Shown here in pieces: positions 8,023-17,293 of a DNA stretch of 32,343 nucleotides. The stretch lies in contig NZ_KK214996.1 in NCBI RefSeq assembly GCF_000633935.1, positions 605,437 through 637,779 on the forward strand, given 5' to 3'. The notes beneath the pieces were generated by a model. That model made no database searches, had not been told where the DNA came from, and saw only the letters and a program-made list of their open reading frames with translations. Source of the DNA: Ectothiorhodospira haloalkaliphila ATCC 51935. GTDB lineage: Bacteria; Pseudomonadota; Gammaproteobacteria; Ectothiorhodospirales; Ectothiorhodospiraceae. The translations under genes were made by a program, and so were the position numbers. Each line of letters begins with the position of its first letter. Within the stretch, counting starts at the first letter, position 1.

Positions 8023-9518
8023 GACCGATCCCCCAATACCGCATCAATGTAGATCTGCGGGTCAAGCAATTGATGCGCCGCCTGCTCTGCAATCAGATAG
8101 ATGGGCTGAGCACCAAATCCAATGAACACCGTCATGGCGGCCATCACGGCGATCGTGCCGTACATGACGCCAGTTCCCTTGGGCCCGGGAGCCGGGCGGT
8201 TCGCATGCTCCTCGGGCTGCGCCTTCCAGAAGACTTCAGCCCAGATCTTGATCATGGAGTAGAGCGTCAGCAGACCCACCAGCAGAGCCACGAAGACGAT
8301 CCACCAGGATTCAGCCTCCACACCGGCCCGGATCAGAATGAACTTGGCGAAGAAGCCCGACAGGGGCGGAATCCCCGCCAGCGACAGTGCCGGCACCAGG
8401 AACAGCAGACCCAGGATGGGGTGGCTGCGGTACATGCCCCCCAGTTCCTTGAGCTCATACGTGCCCTTGAGGCGATACACTAGGCCACTGACCAGGAACA
8501 GATTCGCCTTCACGATGATGTGGTGCATGATGTAGAAGACACCGCCCACCAGGGCCAGCGGCGTGAACAGCGCCAGCCCCATGATCATGTAGCCGATCTG
8601 GCTGATGATGTGGAACGACAGGATCCGCCGGAATTCATACTGGGCCGCCGCACCCAGCACGCCGGTGAGCATGGTGGCCCCCGCCACCCACAGGAGGATC
8701 TCGTGGGTGTAGCCCACATCCTGGGTGAAGATCAGCGTGAACACCCGGAACAGCGCATACACCCCCACCTTGGTGAGCAGGGCCGCGAACAGGGCAGAGA
8801 CCGCCACCTGGGGTGTGTGATAGGAGGCCGGCAACCAGAAGAAGAACGGGAAGGCGCCCGCCTTGATGCCAAAAGACACCAGGAACATCATCGCAATCAC
8901 GGTGATGAGGCCCGTGTCTTCCACATCCGCCAGCTTGTCGGCGATGTCCGCCATGTTCAGGGTGCCGGTGAGACCGTAAAGCAGACCGATGCCCGACAGG
9001 AAAATGGCGGACGACACCAGGTTGAGCGTGACGTACTTGATGGCGCCTTCCATCTGCGCGCGCTCGCCACCGAGAATGAGCAGCGCGAACGAGGCCACCA
9101 GCATCACCTCGAACCACACGTACATATTGAAGATGTCACCGGTGAGGAAGGCGCCGTTCACGCCCGCCAGCAACAGGTGCAGCAGCGGATAATAGCCGTA
9201 GTGCTCGTGGCGCTTGCTGATGGCCGTGAGCGAGTACACCGCTGTGGCCAGACCACTGATGGCCGCCAGGACCACCATGATGGCACCCAGCAGATCCGAC
9301 ACCAGCACGATGCCGAAAGGGGCCTGCCAGTTGCCCATGTGCATGACCAGCACGCCATCGCGCCAGGTGGCCAGCAGCAACCAGACTGCGGCGGCGAGCA
9401 GGGTACCGGTGCCCAGCACGCCGATGACGCGCTGCGCGGTGCGATAGCGCCAAAGCGCCAGTGATATCGCACCAAATAACAGCGGTAAGACAACCGGGAG
9501 CGCGACCTCGGGCCTCAT
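8019..9518 (-). CDS. mrpD: Mrp Na+/H+ antiporter subunit D (NuoN/M-like)
   Basis: Large proton-conducting antiporter-like subunit, homologous to complex I NuoL/M/N. It has 499 residues and about 14 helices. Key charged residues lie where the family has them: Glu137 in [14 protein letters not shown] and Lys219 in [15 protein letters not shown]. Both are required for antiport in characterised Mrp systems. [18 protein letters not shown] and the [18 protein letters not shown] helix are also conserved. It overlaps mrpC upstream and mrpE downstream by 4 bp each. Confidence 0.96.
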   Translation of the reverse strand: MRPEVALPVVLPLLFGAISLALWRYRTAQRVIGVLGTGTLLAAAVWLLLATWRDGVLVMHMGNWQAPFGIVLVSDLLGAIMVVLAAISGLATAVYSLTAISKRHEHYGYYPLLHLLLAGVNGAFLTGDIFNMYVWFEVMLVASFALLILGGERAQMEGAIKYVTLNLVSSAIFLSGIGLLYGLTGTLNMADIADKLADVEDTGLITVIAMMFLVSFGIKAGAFPFFFWLPASYHTPQVAVSALFAALLTKVGVYALFRVFTLIFTQDVGYTHEILLWVAGATMLTGVLGAAAQYEFRRILSFHIISQIGYMIMGLALFTPLALVGGVFYIMHHIIVKANLFLVSGLVYRLKGTYELKELGGMYRSHPILGLLFLVPALSLAGIPPLSGFFAKFILIRAGVEAESWWIVFVALLVGLLTLYSMIKIWAEVFWKAQPEEHANRPAPGPKGTGVMYGTIAVMAAMTVFIGFGAQPIYLIAEQAAHQLLDPQIYIDAVLGDRS

Positions 9519-9862
9519 GTGTCAGTATCCTTCATCTGGTCCATATCGTCGGCTTCCACCACCTCGTAGGCACGGTGGATGAGCACCACGGCGAATGCCA
9601 GCACGCCGAATCCGATCACGATGGCGGTGAGGATCAGGGCCTGGGCCAGCGGGTCGGCCACCACCCCCTCGGGTTGCGTCGCTCCCAGCGGCACCAGGGG
9701 CGGTGCCCCGCGCAGCATCCCTGCCTGGGTGAACAGCAACAGGTTGGCGCCATTGGAGAGCAGGATCAGCCCGATCACCAGCTTGACGATGGAACGGCGC
9801 AACATCATGTAGATGGCGGCGGCAAACAGCCCCCCCACCACGAAGGCCATCAAGGTTTCCAT
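9515..9862 (-). CDS. mrpC: Mrp Na+/H+ antiporter subunit C (NuoK-like)
   Basis: A 115-residue, three-helix subunit homologous to NuoK. Conserved features are [19 protein letters not shown] in the second helix and [20 protein letters not shown] in the third. The C-terminal tail after residue 100 is acidic. The start follows a G-rich stretch that could serve as a weak ribosome binding site. It is separated from mrpB by an unusually long 103-bp gap but overlaps mrpD by 4 bp. Confidence 0.95.
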   Translation of the reverse strand: METLMAFVVGGLFAAAIYMMLRRSIVKLVIGLILLSNGANLLLFTQAGMLRGAPPLVPLGATQPEGVVADPLAQALILTAIVIGFGVLAFAVVLIHRAYEVVEADDMDQMKDTDT

Positions 9863-9965
9863 GTGCGCCCCCTTGCCCCCGATACGCGCCCGAGTCGGGC
9901 CGTCCGGTGCGACCGGCGTTGTGATTGCAATGCATGCATAGCGTTATGAATTCAGGATCGGTTGG

Positions 9966-10403
9966 TCAGTCTTCGGCTTCGGCCAGCGTGAGCAGGATCA
10001 GCAGCACGCTGCCCACCACCACCAGATAGACGCCGATGTCGAAGATCAGCGGCGTTCCCACCTTGATCTTCCCAAGGATTGGCATGGTGAATTCCAGCCA
10101 TTGGGAGGTGAAGAAGGCCTGGCCCTTGAAGATGGCCGGCACCCCGGAAATCACACCGAACACCAGCCCCCAGCCCACCAGATCCCGAGGGTCCGCATAC
10201 AGCACCCGCTTGGCCTGATGGATGTCCTGGGCAAACATGTGCAGGGCGATGGCCGAGGCGGCTACCAGGCCAGCGATGAAACCGCCGCCCGGCTCGTCAT
10301 GCCCGCGCAGCAGCAGGAATATCGAGAACATCAGCAGCAGCGGCAACAGCAACTGCGATGCCGACCTCAGGATCAGCGACTGGATATTGAGCTCACGGGT
10401 CAT
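9966..10403 (-). CDS. mrpB: Mrp Na+/H+ antiporter subunit B
   Basis: A 145-residue membrane subunit with four helices. The [20 protein letters not shown] segment is the hallmark of MnhB/Mrp[21 protein letters not shown] forms the last helix. The start codon overlaps the mrpA stop codon by 4 bp (ATGA). Its downstream neighbour mrpC begins 103 bp later. Confidence 0.95.
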   Translation of the reverse strand: MTRELNIQSLILRSASQLLLPLLLMFSIFLLLRGHDEPGGGFIAGLVAASAIALHMFAQDIHQAKRVLYADPRDLVGWGLVFGVISGVPAIFKGQAFFTSQWLEFTMPILGKIKVGTPLIFDIGVYLVVVGSVLLILLTLAEAED

Positions 10404-12703
10404 TTCCGGTTGTCCTCAGCACGCAGCTTGATCATGGCGTAGACGCCCACCGCCGCCAGGGCCAGCACGACGATTTCCCCCAGGGTATCCAGGGCACGGA
10501 AATCCACCAGGATGACGTTGACGATGTTGCGCCCGAAGCCCGAGGGTTCGCTTTCGCGGATGAAGTATTCCGAAATGCTGTCGGCAAAGCGGGTGGAACT
10601 GGCCGCCAGGGACAGCAGGGCCACCATCACCCCGAACGCCAGGGCCACCACCGCGTCACGGATACGCAAGGCCTGGGGGGTCAGACCCAGGAAACCCGGC
10701 AGGCGGAACAGGACCAGCACCAGCATGATCACCGTGAGGGTTTCCACCAGGACCTGGGTAATGCCCACGTCGGCCGCGCTGAACAATACGTAGATCAGCG
10801 CCACCGAGAAGCCCACGGCGCCCAGCGAGGCCACGGCACCCAGGCGAGATGACGTGGTCACAGAGACCAGCGCGGCCAGCAACAGCACGGCGACGATGGC
10901 CAGCTCCTGGATGCGCACGCCGGCAAGACTCATCTGTATCTCCAGCCCCCCAGCACGCGCGATGGAGAACGTTACCAGGGCCACGGTCGACAGCAGGATG
11001 GTCAGCAGGTAATAACGCAAGTAACCGTTTTGCAGCACGCGGGTCTGCCATTCGGAGATCGACACCAGGCCATCCATGCTCTTGTCGTAGGCCCTTTCGG
11101 GCCCGAAGCGCTTGAGGTCATCCATGAAGCCGGTGGCAGTGCGGAAACGATCCCAATTGAAGTAGATGGTCAGGCCCAGCACCAGGCTCAGCAGGCTCAG
11201 CATCAGCGGCAGGTTGAAACCGTGCCAGAGGCTCAGATAGGTCTCCACCGGGCTGCCATACACGGCTCCGGCCGCCGCTGACAGCAGGCCACGATCCACC
11301 ATGGCCACGCCCACGCCGAACAACAGCCCCAGGGAAGCCAGCACGGCGGGACCCGCCAGCATGGCCGGGGGCGCCTCATGGTGAGGCGTCTTGGGCGTTT
11401 CCACCCGCGGCCCCCAGTAGGGCTTGATACCCACCACGGCGGCCACAGCCACCACCAGGATGGCCGAGGCCACGGTCAGCAGGGACAACAGACCCGACAG
11501 GCTGGGGGCCTCGAGCACGGCCTCGAAGAGAAGCTCCTTGGCCACGAACCCGAACATGGGGATCACCCCGCCCAGCGACAGGGCAGCGATGGCGGCAAAG
11601 GTGGCGGTAATCGGCAAGGCATGGCGCAGCCCGCCCGTTTGCAGGAAGTCCTTGCAGCCCGCCTCGTGGTCCAGGATGCCGGCGATCAGGAACAGCGCGC
11701 CCTTGTACAGGGAGTGGGCCAACAGGAAGGCCATGGCCGCCATGATGGCGGTGTCCGTACCCACGCCGATGAGCATGGTCAGCGTGCCCAGGGCCATCAC
11801 CGTGGAGTAGGCCAGCACCTGCTTGACGCCCGTGGAGCGAATGGACATGAACACACCGGTGAACATGGTGAGCGCACCAAACACCCCCAGCAGGATCAGC
11901 CACAGGTCGGTGGCCCCCAGGGAGGGGTTCAGGCGGGCCATCAGGTAGACACCGGCCTTGACCATGGTGGCCGAGTGCAGGTAGGCGGATACCGGCGTGG
12001 GGGCCGCCATGGCGCGGGGCAACCAGAAGTGGAACGGCACCTGGGCCGACTTGGTGAAGCACCCCAGCAACACCAGCAGGACGATGGCCACGTACCAGCC
12101 GTGATCCCGCAGGGCATCACCGGAAGAGAGGATTTCCGAGAGCTCGTAGCTGCCCGTGACCACCGCCATCATCACCAGACCGGTGAGCAGCGCCAGCCCG
12201 CCCCCCACGGTGACGAACAGCCCCTGCAGGGCACTGCGCCGTGCCGTGGCGTCCTCATGGTTGAAGCCGATCAGCAAGTAGGAGGTGATGCTGGTCAGTT
12301 CCCAGAAAACGAACAGGGAGATCAGATTGTCGGACAGCACCAGGCCCAGCATGGAAGCCATGAAGGAGAGGATGAGCACATAGAACCGGCCCAGATCCTT
12401 GTGTCCTTCCAGGTACCGCCCGGCATAGGCCACGATGAAGAAGCCGATCCCCGAGATCAGCAGGGCAAACAGCAGACTCAGGCCATCCACCAGGAAGGAG
12501 AGCTGGATATCCAGCCCTGGCACCCAGGGATAACTGATGACAATGGACTCGCCACTGCCCACCGCCGGCAGGAAGGAGAGGAAATAAAGGAACAACGCAG
12601 CCGGCAGGATGGCCAGGACCCAGCCACTGTTCATGCCGGTCTGACGATGGACCGCGGGGGCGACGGTGGCTAGCAGGAAACCGGATAGGATAGCGAGCAG
12701 CAT
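10400..12703 (-). CDS. mrpA: Mrp Na+/H+ antiporter subunit A (NuoL-like, with MbhD/MbhE C-terminus)
   Basis: The largest Mrp subunit, at 767 residues. The N-terminal two thirds is a NuoL-like antiporter domain with the expected charged residues: Glu135 in [17 protein letters not shown], Lys218 in [18 protein letters not shown], and Lys249 in [17 protein letters not shown] hydrophilic break near 425-440 leads into the C-terminal extension. That extension has an MbhD-like (DUF4040) segment at about 600-690 and an MbhE-like segment at about 700-760, containing [18 protein letters not shown]. The subunit brings Na+/H+ exchange that keeps the cytosol neutral and low in sodium. It is first in the mrpABCDEFG order, with a 268-bp leader region before it. 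Confidence 0.96.
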   Translation of the reverse strand: MLLAILSGFLLATVAPAVHRQTGMNSGWVLAILPAALFLYFLSFLPAVGSGESIVISYPWVPGLDIQLSFLVDGLSLLFALLISGIGFFIVAYAGRYLEGHKDLGRFYVLILSFMASMLGLVLSDNLISLFVFWELTSITSYLLIGFNHEDATARRSALQGLFVTVGGGLALLTGLVMMAVVTGSYELSEILSSGDALRDHGWYVAIVLLVLLGCFTKSAQVPFHFWLPRAMAAPTPVSAYLHSATMVKAGVYLMARLNPSLGATDLWLILLGVFGALTMFTGVFMSIRSTGVKQVLAYSTVMALGTLTMLIGVGTDTAIMAAMAFLLAHSLYKGALFLIAGILDHEAGCKDFLQTGGLRHALPITATFAAIAALSLGGVIPMFGFVAKELLFEAVLEAPSLSGLLSLLTVASAILVVAVAAVVGIKPYWGPRVETPKTPHHEAPPAMLAGPAVLASLGLLFGVGVAMVDRGLLSAAAGAVYGSPVETYLSLWHGFNLPLMLSLLSLVLGLTIYFNWDRFRTATGFMDDLKRFGPERAYDKSMDGLVSISEWQTRVLQNGYLRYYLLTILLSTVALVTFSIARAGGLEIQMSLAGVRIQELAIVAVLLLAALVSVTTSSRLGAVASLGAVGFSVALIYVLFSAADVGITQVLVETLTVIMLVLVLFRLPGFLGLTPQALRIRDAVVALAFGVMVALLSLAASSTRFADSISEYFIRESEPSGFGRNIVNVILVDFRALDTLGEIVVLALAAVGVYAMIKLRAEDNRK

Positions 12704-12919
12704 GGCGATCTATTTCGGCGATGTGACGCGGTCCATTATTTCCAGACTGACAAGGACCCCGCGCCGCGACAAGGGCTGTCTGCGGCTGCCTTTCTCCTTT
12801 CGGTTGCAGGTGTATGGATCGTGTGCCCGGGAATTCCCCAGCCCGATCCTGGTGTGGACCGGGCGCCCAGCAGCCCGGGCAGGCTGCCCACTCAAGATTG
12901 AAGATGCTAGAGCATGTCC

Positions 12920-12933
12920 TGGATCAAAATCAA
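12920..12933 (-). promoter_or_regulatory. FNR/Anr-like site upstream of mrpA
   Basis: TGGATCAAAATCAA matches the FNR/Anr consensus TTGAT-N4-ATCAA at 9 of 10 defined bases. It lies 217 bp before the mrpA start in the 268-bp gap after the SH3 gene. No promoter elements could be placed with confidence, and a single site by eye is weak evidence. Confidence 0.25.
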
Positions 12934-12971
12934 TCGTTTTAATGCGCCGCATCAATGACGAACGAAGGTGA

Positions 12972-13676
12972 TCAATCTATCCATCCCGACTGACGGCGCC
13001 GCAGGCGGACCCGGGTGAGCAGGATCCCCAGGATCAGACTGCCGATGGCCACACCGCCGCCGTAGAGGAACCAGTTCAGACGCTCATCACCCCGCAGCGC
13101 ACGGTTCTCATCCAGCAGATCGCTCACCCGCTGCTGCTCCTGGGACAGGCTCTGGCGCAACTCTTCGTTCTCCCGGGCCGTCTGCAGGGGATCCGCCGCC
13201 ATGTCCTGCAAATGCTCCAATTCCGCTTCCAATTCCGACACTCGATCCATGAGTTCGTCAGCGCGCTCGCTTTCTCGGGCGCCCTGTGTACGCGCAGCCT
13301 CAAGGTCGGCGGCAAGCTGGTCCCGCTCTGCCGCCAGGGACTGCACCCTCTCCCGGGCATCAGCCAACTGCTCTCGGGCATGGGGGCGGTCCATGAGGTA
13401 ACGGCTCAGCACCCAACCCTCCGTGCCCCCCGAGGTTCGGATCCTCGTGTAATCGCCATCCTCCTCAAGCACTGTGACTGGCGTACCGCTGGAGAGGAAA
13501 GTCAGTATCCGGTGCTGCAGGCTCTGCCCACGACGAACGTCGACTTGCAGATCATCAGTGATGTATGCGGTGGACTGCGCAAACGCCGGCGGCAAGGCCA
13601 CCAGAGTGATGGATAAAGCCACGGCACAGACGGAACCAGCAAGCAAGGCGCGTTTCACGGAATCATCCTTCTGCAT
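12972..13676 (-). CDS. SH3-domain membrane-anchored periplasmic protein (TIGR04211/YgiM-like)
   Basis: A 234-residue envelope protein with a four-part layout. A signal peptide (about 1-33) ends at PPAFAQ. A bacterial SH3 domain (about 35-98) has the DLQVDVRRGQSLQHRILTFL and GWVLSRYL strands. A long coiled coil (about 100-198) is rich in E, R, Q and L heptads. A C-terminal membrane helix (about 204-224) is followed by basic residues. This is the layout of E. coli YgiM and TIGR04211 proteins, which are thought to bind the cell wall; the exact role is unknown. It is divergent from the rhodanese gene, with about 70 bp between their start codons. Confidence 0.88.
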   Translation of the reverse strand: MQKDDSVKRALLAGSVCAVALSITLVALPPAFAQSTAYITDDLQVDVRRGQSLQHRILTFLSSGTPVTVLEEDGDYTRIRTSGGTEGWVLSRYLMDRPHAREQLADARERVQSLAAERDQLAADLEAARTQGARESERADELMDRVSELEAELEHLQDMAADPLQTARENEELRQSLSQEQQRVSDLLDENRALRGDERLNWFLYGGGVAIGSLILGILLTRVRLRRRQSGWID

Positions 13677-13745
13677 TGACCAAACACAAAATTCGTGGAG
13701 ACTTGTCAGAGTCGAACATCATAACCATCACGGATCATCCTGCCC

Positions 13746-14177
13746 ATGCCCGATCAAGAACCCGCCAATCTTTCACCCCGGGAAGCCTACGACATGCTCC
13801 AGGCCGACCCCAAGGCCCTGCTGGTGGATATTCGCTCCAGCATGGAGTTCCTGTTCGTGGGGCATCCGGTAGGTGCCGTACACATCCCCTGGATGGACGA
13901 ACCGGACTGGACCCTGAACCCACGTTTTACCACTGAGGTACGCAAACTGCTGCTGGGAGGCGCCTCCGGGCAGCATCAGGGTGAAGGCGGCGCGCCGGTC
14001 ATCCTGATCTGCCGTAGCGGCAAGCGCTCCCTGGAGGCTGGCCGAGTCCTTCTGGAAGACGGCCTGCCCAGGGTTTTCCACGTGGGCGAGGGCTTTGAAG
14101 GCGACCTCAACGACAAGCACCAACGTTCCAGCGTGGGTGGTTGGCGCTACCACGGCCTGCCCTGGGAGCAATGCTGA
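13746..14177 (+). CDS. Rhodanese-like domain protein
   Basis: A single-domain rhodanese of 143 residues, probably a sulfurtransferase. The active-site cysteine is Cys89 at the start of the CRSGKRS loop (89-95). The domain opens with SPREAYDMLQADPKALLVDIR and has the GAVHIPW strand typical of the fold. The C-terminal GGWRYHGLPW segment is common in stand-alone rhodaneses of Gammaproteobacteria. No signal peptide is seen, so it is likely cytoplasmic. It ends 6 bp before the convergent 499-residue membrane protein gene. Confidence 0.9.
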   Translation: MPDQEPANLSPREAYDMLQADPKALLVDIRSSMEFLFVGHPVGAVHIPWMDEPDWTLNPRFTTEVRKLLLGGASGQHQGEGGAPVILICRSGKRSLEAGRVLLEDGLPRVFHVGEGFEGDLNDKHQRSSVGGWRYHGLPWEQC

Positions 14178-14183
14178 CACCCA

Positions 14184-15683
14184 TTACGCCCCTCGGCCGC
14201 CCTCCGGCGGGCTTTCCTCGGCCCCGGGGGCGACTGAGGGCGAATCCGAGGGGGGCGTGATCACGGCCAAGGGCTTCTCTGGCGCGGATCGAGAATTGCG
14301 CGCTCGCTGAACGGCCCGCTCGATCCGGACCGGAATGAAGATCCACAACTCGTAGAGAGCCAGCAGCAACCGGCCCAGCAGGGTCAGGCCCCAGGACACC
14401 CACAGCAACAGGGCGGAGAGGATTTCCAGCAGGAAGACCGCCAGGGTCCCGGTCACCACCCCCAGGGCCTGCATGAACATCTGCACCGGCACGGCCCCCA
14501 GGGACAGGACGAAGGTGAGCAACAACCCCAGCAGCAGGAGCGTGAGCGTGGAAAGCCAATCCAGCGCCGGCAGCAGCATGTCCGGTTCTCCCTGCAGCAA
14601 GAGCCCCAGCGCATCCTCCTGAGCCATGTAGAGCCCCCGACTGGCCGCCAGCGAACCGCTGAGCACGGCCACGGTGACCAGCACCACCATCCCCGCCAGA
14701 TAAAAACGACGCCTCACCCGGGGCTCAACACCACCAAAAGCCGGAATCATGCGGGTCACTTGCCGGGTCTCGCTCATCATGGCCCCTGCAAACACCGCCA
14801 TGAAGATCAGCAGTGCCACTGCCAGTTGACTCAAGCCCACCCCATCGCCCTGGGGCAGGCCGCCCAGCACCTCCCACATGGGACGTTCCAGCAGGTGAAA
14901 AAGCACCACACCACACAAGGCAAGCAACCCCAGAAGAAAACTGCTGAACGCCAGCACTCCCGTGGAGGCCAGGGTGAGGCTGCGGGAGGGGACTCGCCCC
15001 TGCTGGAGGTGTTGAAAACGCATCACCATCTCGTCGATGCGACGAGCGTGATCACGCACCCCACGCACGGAGCGGTCCAGCTGACCCAACTGATCACTCA
15101 ATTCACGCCAGGCCGGCAGCAACCCCCGCAAGGCTTCAATGCGATCGCGACTGGAGCGGCGATATTCCTCCAGGGCATCACGCGCCGAACGTGCCAGGGA
15201 GTCATGCATCTCTTCCAGCACCTGACTCACCCGCGGATCCCCCTTGGGCGGAGCCGCCGCCAGGGCATTGGCCGTACGCACCCACGACGGCTCTTCAGGC
15301 ACCTGATCCTGGGCGGTGTGATAGTCCCGTTCCAGCTGACTGATCTGCTCGTTGATGCGCCGCTGCAGGGCAGGATACCCGCCCAGATCACGGTTCACGC
15401 GGGCATGAATGGCCTGATACTCCTGCTCGAAGCGCCCCTCCAGGCGCCGCGCCTCCACACCGCGCAGGTAATCTCGCCGCCACCGCTGCAATCGTTGGGC
15501 TCGCCGCCCTACCCCCCTGCCCGCATGGCGCAACAGGGACGACAGCATCCTGGTAAAAGCCCGGATGACCCGCTCGGCCTGCTCACGGGCCAGGTAGGCC
15601 AGCGGTATCAGGACAACCAGCCAGATAAAGATGGAAAGGCTCAAGCTGTCGGCCCAAAGGCCGATCAGTCCATCAGGACTCAT
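14184..15683 (-). CDS. Unknown coiled-coil membrane protein (499 residues)
   Basis: I do not recognise the family. One N-terminal helix (about 14-32) is followed by a highly charged cytoplasmic or periplasmic region (about 33-235) rich in R, E and Q and predicted to be largely coiled coil. Five or six membrane helices follow (about 237-265, 284-304, 327-347, 378-398 and two between 405 and 447). The last helices are leucine-rich and amphipathic. The tail (450-499) is polar and rich in P, S and E. The layout, with a large helical domain next to a multi-helix membrane domain, resembles mechanosensitive or structural membrane proteins, but no motif supports a specific function. It is convergent with the rhodanese gene. 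Confidence 0.75.
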   Translation of the reverse strand: MSPDGLIGLWADSLSLSIFIWLVVLIPLAYLAREQAERVIRAFTRMLSSLLRHAGRGVGRRAQRLQRWRRDYLRGVEARRLEGRFEQEYQAIHARVNRDLGGYPALQRRINEQISQLERDYHTAQDQVPEEPSWVRTANALAAAPPKGDPRVSQVLEEMHDSLARSARDALEEYRRSSRDRIEALRGLLPAWRELSDQLGQLDRSVRGVRDHARRIDEMVMRFQHLQQGRVPSRSLTLASTGVLAFSSFLLGLLALCGVVLFHLLERPMWEVLGGLPQGDGVGLSQLAVALLIFMAVFAGAMMSETRQVTRMIPAFGGVEPRVRRRFYLAGMVVLVTVAVLSGSLAASRGLYMAQEDALGLLLQGEPDMLLPALDWLSTLTLLLLGLLLTFVLSLGAVPVQMFMQALGVVTGTLAVFLLEILSALLLWVSWGLTLLGRLLLALYELWIFIPVRIERAVQRARNSRSAPEKPLAVITPPSDSPSVAPGAEESPPEGGRGA

Positions 15684-15796
15684 GCAAAACTCCCCAATGC
15701 CCGTGTGTCGGAGGTGAGATCCGGTGACACATTCGGGGCACGCTGTGATCGAGTGGGCCCAGATTATGGGGCATCAGGGCACCGCTTGGCAGTGTC

Positions 15797-15823
15797 TAAA
15801 GTTTTCTCCGGCCATGCCGCCAA
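15797..15823 (+). promoter_or_regulatory. Sigma-28 (FliA)-like promoter
   Basis: TAAAGTTT at 15797-15804 is a perfect match to the flagellar sigma-28 -35 element. After exactly 11 bases it is followed by GCCGCCAA at 15816-15823, matching the GCCGATAA -10 element at 6 of 8 positions. A transcript would start near 15830, about 38 bases before the ATG at 15868. No flagellar genes are in the window. Confidence 0.5.
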
Positions 15824-15867
15824 GATGAGAGAGAAGCTTTGACCACGGATACCAAGAGAACGCCCCC

Positions 15868-16191
15868 ATGAACCGAAGCCACCTGGAACAGCAAGCTGGC
15901 GCCCAGTACGCACCGTATCGCGAGTTCCCCGAAATGAAGGCCGGGGCCGCGGTGCTGGGCTTTCTCCCCGCATTCAAGGACATCAATACCCATGAGACGC
16001 ACCTGTCGGTAAACGACGACGGCAGCCTGGCACTTATTCATCTGCTGGACGGACTGCCCGACCACTGGGTGGTGGAGCGCGACGAGCAGGGGCGCATCAC
16101 GGCGCTCAAGGACGGCATTGTGGCCGGCTTCATGCGCCAGGGCCGCTTCTTCACCCGCTCGCAACTGGCCCAATTGCGCTGGGACGCCTGA
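15868..16191 (+). CDS. Unknown small protein (107 residues)
   Basis: A soluble 107-residue protein with no signal peptide or membrane helix and no family I recognise. It has a hydrophobic N-terminal segment (AGAAVLGFLPAF, about 26-37), then a beta-rich stretch with GSLALIHLLDGLPDHWVVERD. It ends with GIVAGFMRQGRFFTRSQLAQL, which looks like a helix-turn. Codon use and GC match the neighbours, supporting a real gene. It lies 38 bases after a sigma-28-like promoter, which could tie it to motility or chemotaxis. fabA follows after 78 bp. Confidence 0.7.
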   Translation: MNRSHLEQQAGAQYAPYREFPEMKAGAAVLGFLPAFKDINTHETHLSVNDDGSLALIHLLDGLPDHWVVERDEQGRITALKDGIVAGFMRQGRFFTRSQLAQLRWDA

Positions 16192-16269
16192 GCCCGACGC
16201 CCTGGGGCTTGTGCCTCCTCACCGAATCCGGTCCAATAGGCGGCTCCCTAAAGGACCGACCAACCCCCG

Positions 16270-16782
16270 ATGCGAAAAAACAGCTACGAGCGCGACGAAC
16301 TCCTTCAATGCGGCCATGGCCAGATGTTCGGCCCCGGCAATGCCCAGCTGCCGGTGCCGAACATGCTCATGATGGACCGGGTGACCCACATCAGCGACGA
16401 GGGGGGGGCCTATGGCAAGGGAGAGATGCGCGCCGAGCTGGATATCAACCCCGAACTGTGGTTCTTCGGCTGCCATTTTCCCGGCGACCCGGTGATGCCG
16501 GGCTGCCTGGGCCTGGATGCCATGTGGCAGTTGGTGGGCTTTTACCTGGCCTGGATCGGCAACCCCGGCCGCGGTCGCGCCCTGGGTGTGGGTGAAGTGA
16601 AATTCACGGGTCAGGTCCTGCCCACCGCCGGCAAGGTGGACTACCAGGTGGACGTCAAGCGCGTGATCACCCGCAAGCTGGTGCTGGGCATCGCCGATGG
16701 CCAGGTCTTTGTGGATGGCCGCCTGATCTACACCGCCAAGGATCTGCGCGTGGGCCTGTTCACCTCCACCGACGGCTTCTAG
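16270..16782 (+). CDS. fabA: 3-hydroxydecanoyl-ACP dehydratase/isomerase
   Basis: FabA dehydrates 3-hydroxydecanoyl-ACP and isomerises trans-2- to cis-3-decenoyl-ACP, the branch point for unsaturated fatty acids. At 170 residues it has the usual length. The catalytic pair is His69 in [14 protein letters not shown] and Asp83 in [11 protein letters not shown]. Other family segments are [29 protein letters not shown] and the terminal KDLRVGLF. The usual partner fabB is not adjacent. It is followed after 9 bp by a small unknown gene, so they are probably cotranscribed. Confidence 0.97.
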   Translation: MRKNSYERDELLQCGHGQMFGPGNAQLPVPNMLMMDRVTHISDEGGAYGKGEMRAELDINPELWFFGCHFPGDPVMPGCLGLDAMWQLVGFYLAWIGNPGRGRALGVGEVKFTGQVLPTAGKVDYQVDVKRVITRKLVLGIADGQVFVDGRLIYTAKDLRVGLFTSTDGF

Positions 16783-16791
16783 GCTCCGGCC

Positions 16792-17223
16792 TTGGACCCG
16801 CGCGCCGTCGAAGCCTCTTTCGAGTTCAACCCCGAGACAGTCGGGCGCCTGCGCAGTCGGTGGCTGGCGTTGATGGAAACCAGTCTCTGGGGGGATTTAA
16901 AGACCTCGAAGATCGGCACCCTCCCCCGTTTGCGCAAGCGCTGGCTGGAGCTGGGCGAAAACCTGGTCTCCCTCACCCGCGACCGGCGCTGGATCCCGCA
17001 GCCCCGGGAAAGGGTCAAGGGGGCCATGGCGGCGAGCCTGAACCTGCGCGATAGCCTTCTGCACGTGGAGCGCAGCCTGCAAGTCCTGGACGGCGGCGAA
17101 GACTTCGCCGCCTTCGAGAAGGATATCCTGCAATTTCGCCAGGAACTACTGCAATTCATGGAACATCATGAAAAGGCATGGGGCGACTTGCTGGAGTCCC
17201 AGTACGACCCGCCGGAGGAGTGA
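16792..17223 (+). CDS. Unknown helical protein (143 residues)
   Basis: A 143-residue soluble protein that I do not recognise. It appears mostly alpha-helical and charged, with repeated R/K and E/L patterns (LPRLRKRWLELGENLVSL, FEKDILQFRQELLQFMEHHE). It starts with TTG at 16792, 9 bp after fabA. The first ATG in frame is at 16873, which would shorten it by 27 residues. Its position between fabA and the GCS2 ligase suggests cotranscription, but nothing in the sequence indicates a shared pathway. Confidence 0.65.
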   Translation: MDPRAVEASFEFNPETVGRLRSRWLALMETSLWGDLKTSKIGTLPRLRKRWLELGENLVSLTRDRRWIPQPRERVKGAMAASLNLRDSLLHVERSLQVLDGGEDFAAFEKDILQFRQELLQFMEHHEKAWGDLLESQYDPPEE

Positions 17224-17293
17224 ACCCCTCCAGCCCGTGTCCGATTGACCTGGCACCGCCCTTCAAGCACGATCGGTAGGCATCCCCCATCCG

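Noticed and set aside
11378-12673. 431-codon plus-strand open frame opposite mrpA
   Set aside because: Antisense shadow with low-complexity Q/H/G composition; mrpA on the other strand has all family motifs.
12710-12955. 81-codon minus-strand open frame in the mrpA leader
   Set aside because: No ribosome binding site, no domain and atypical composition; kept as non-coding leader.
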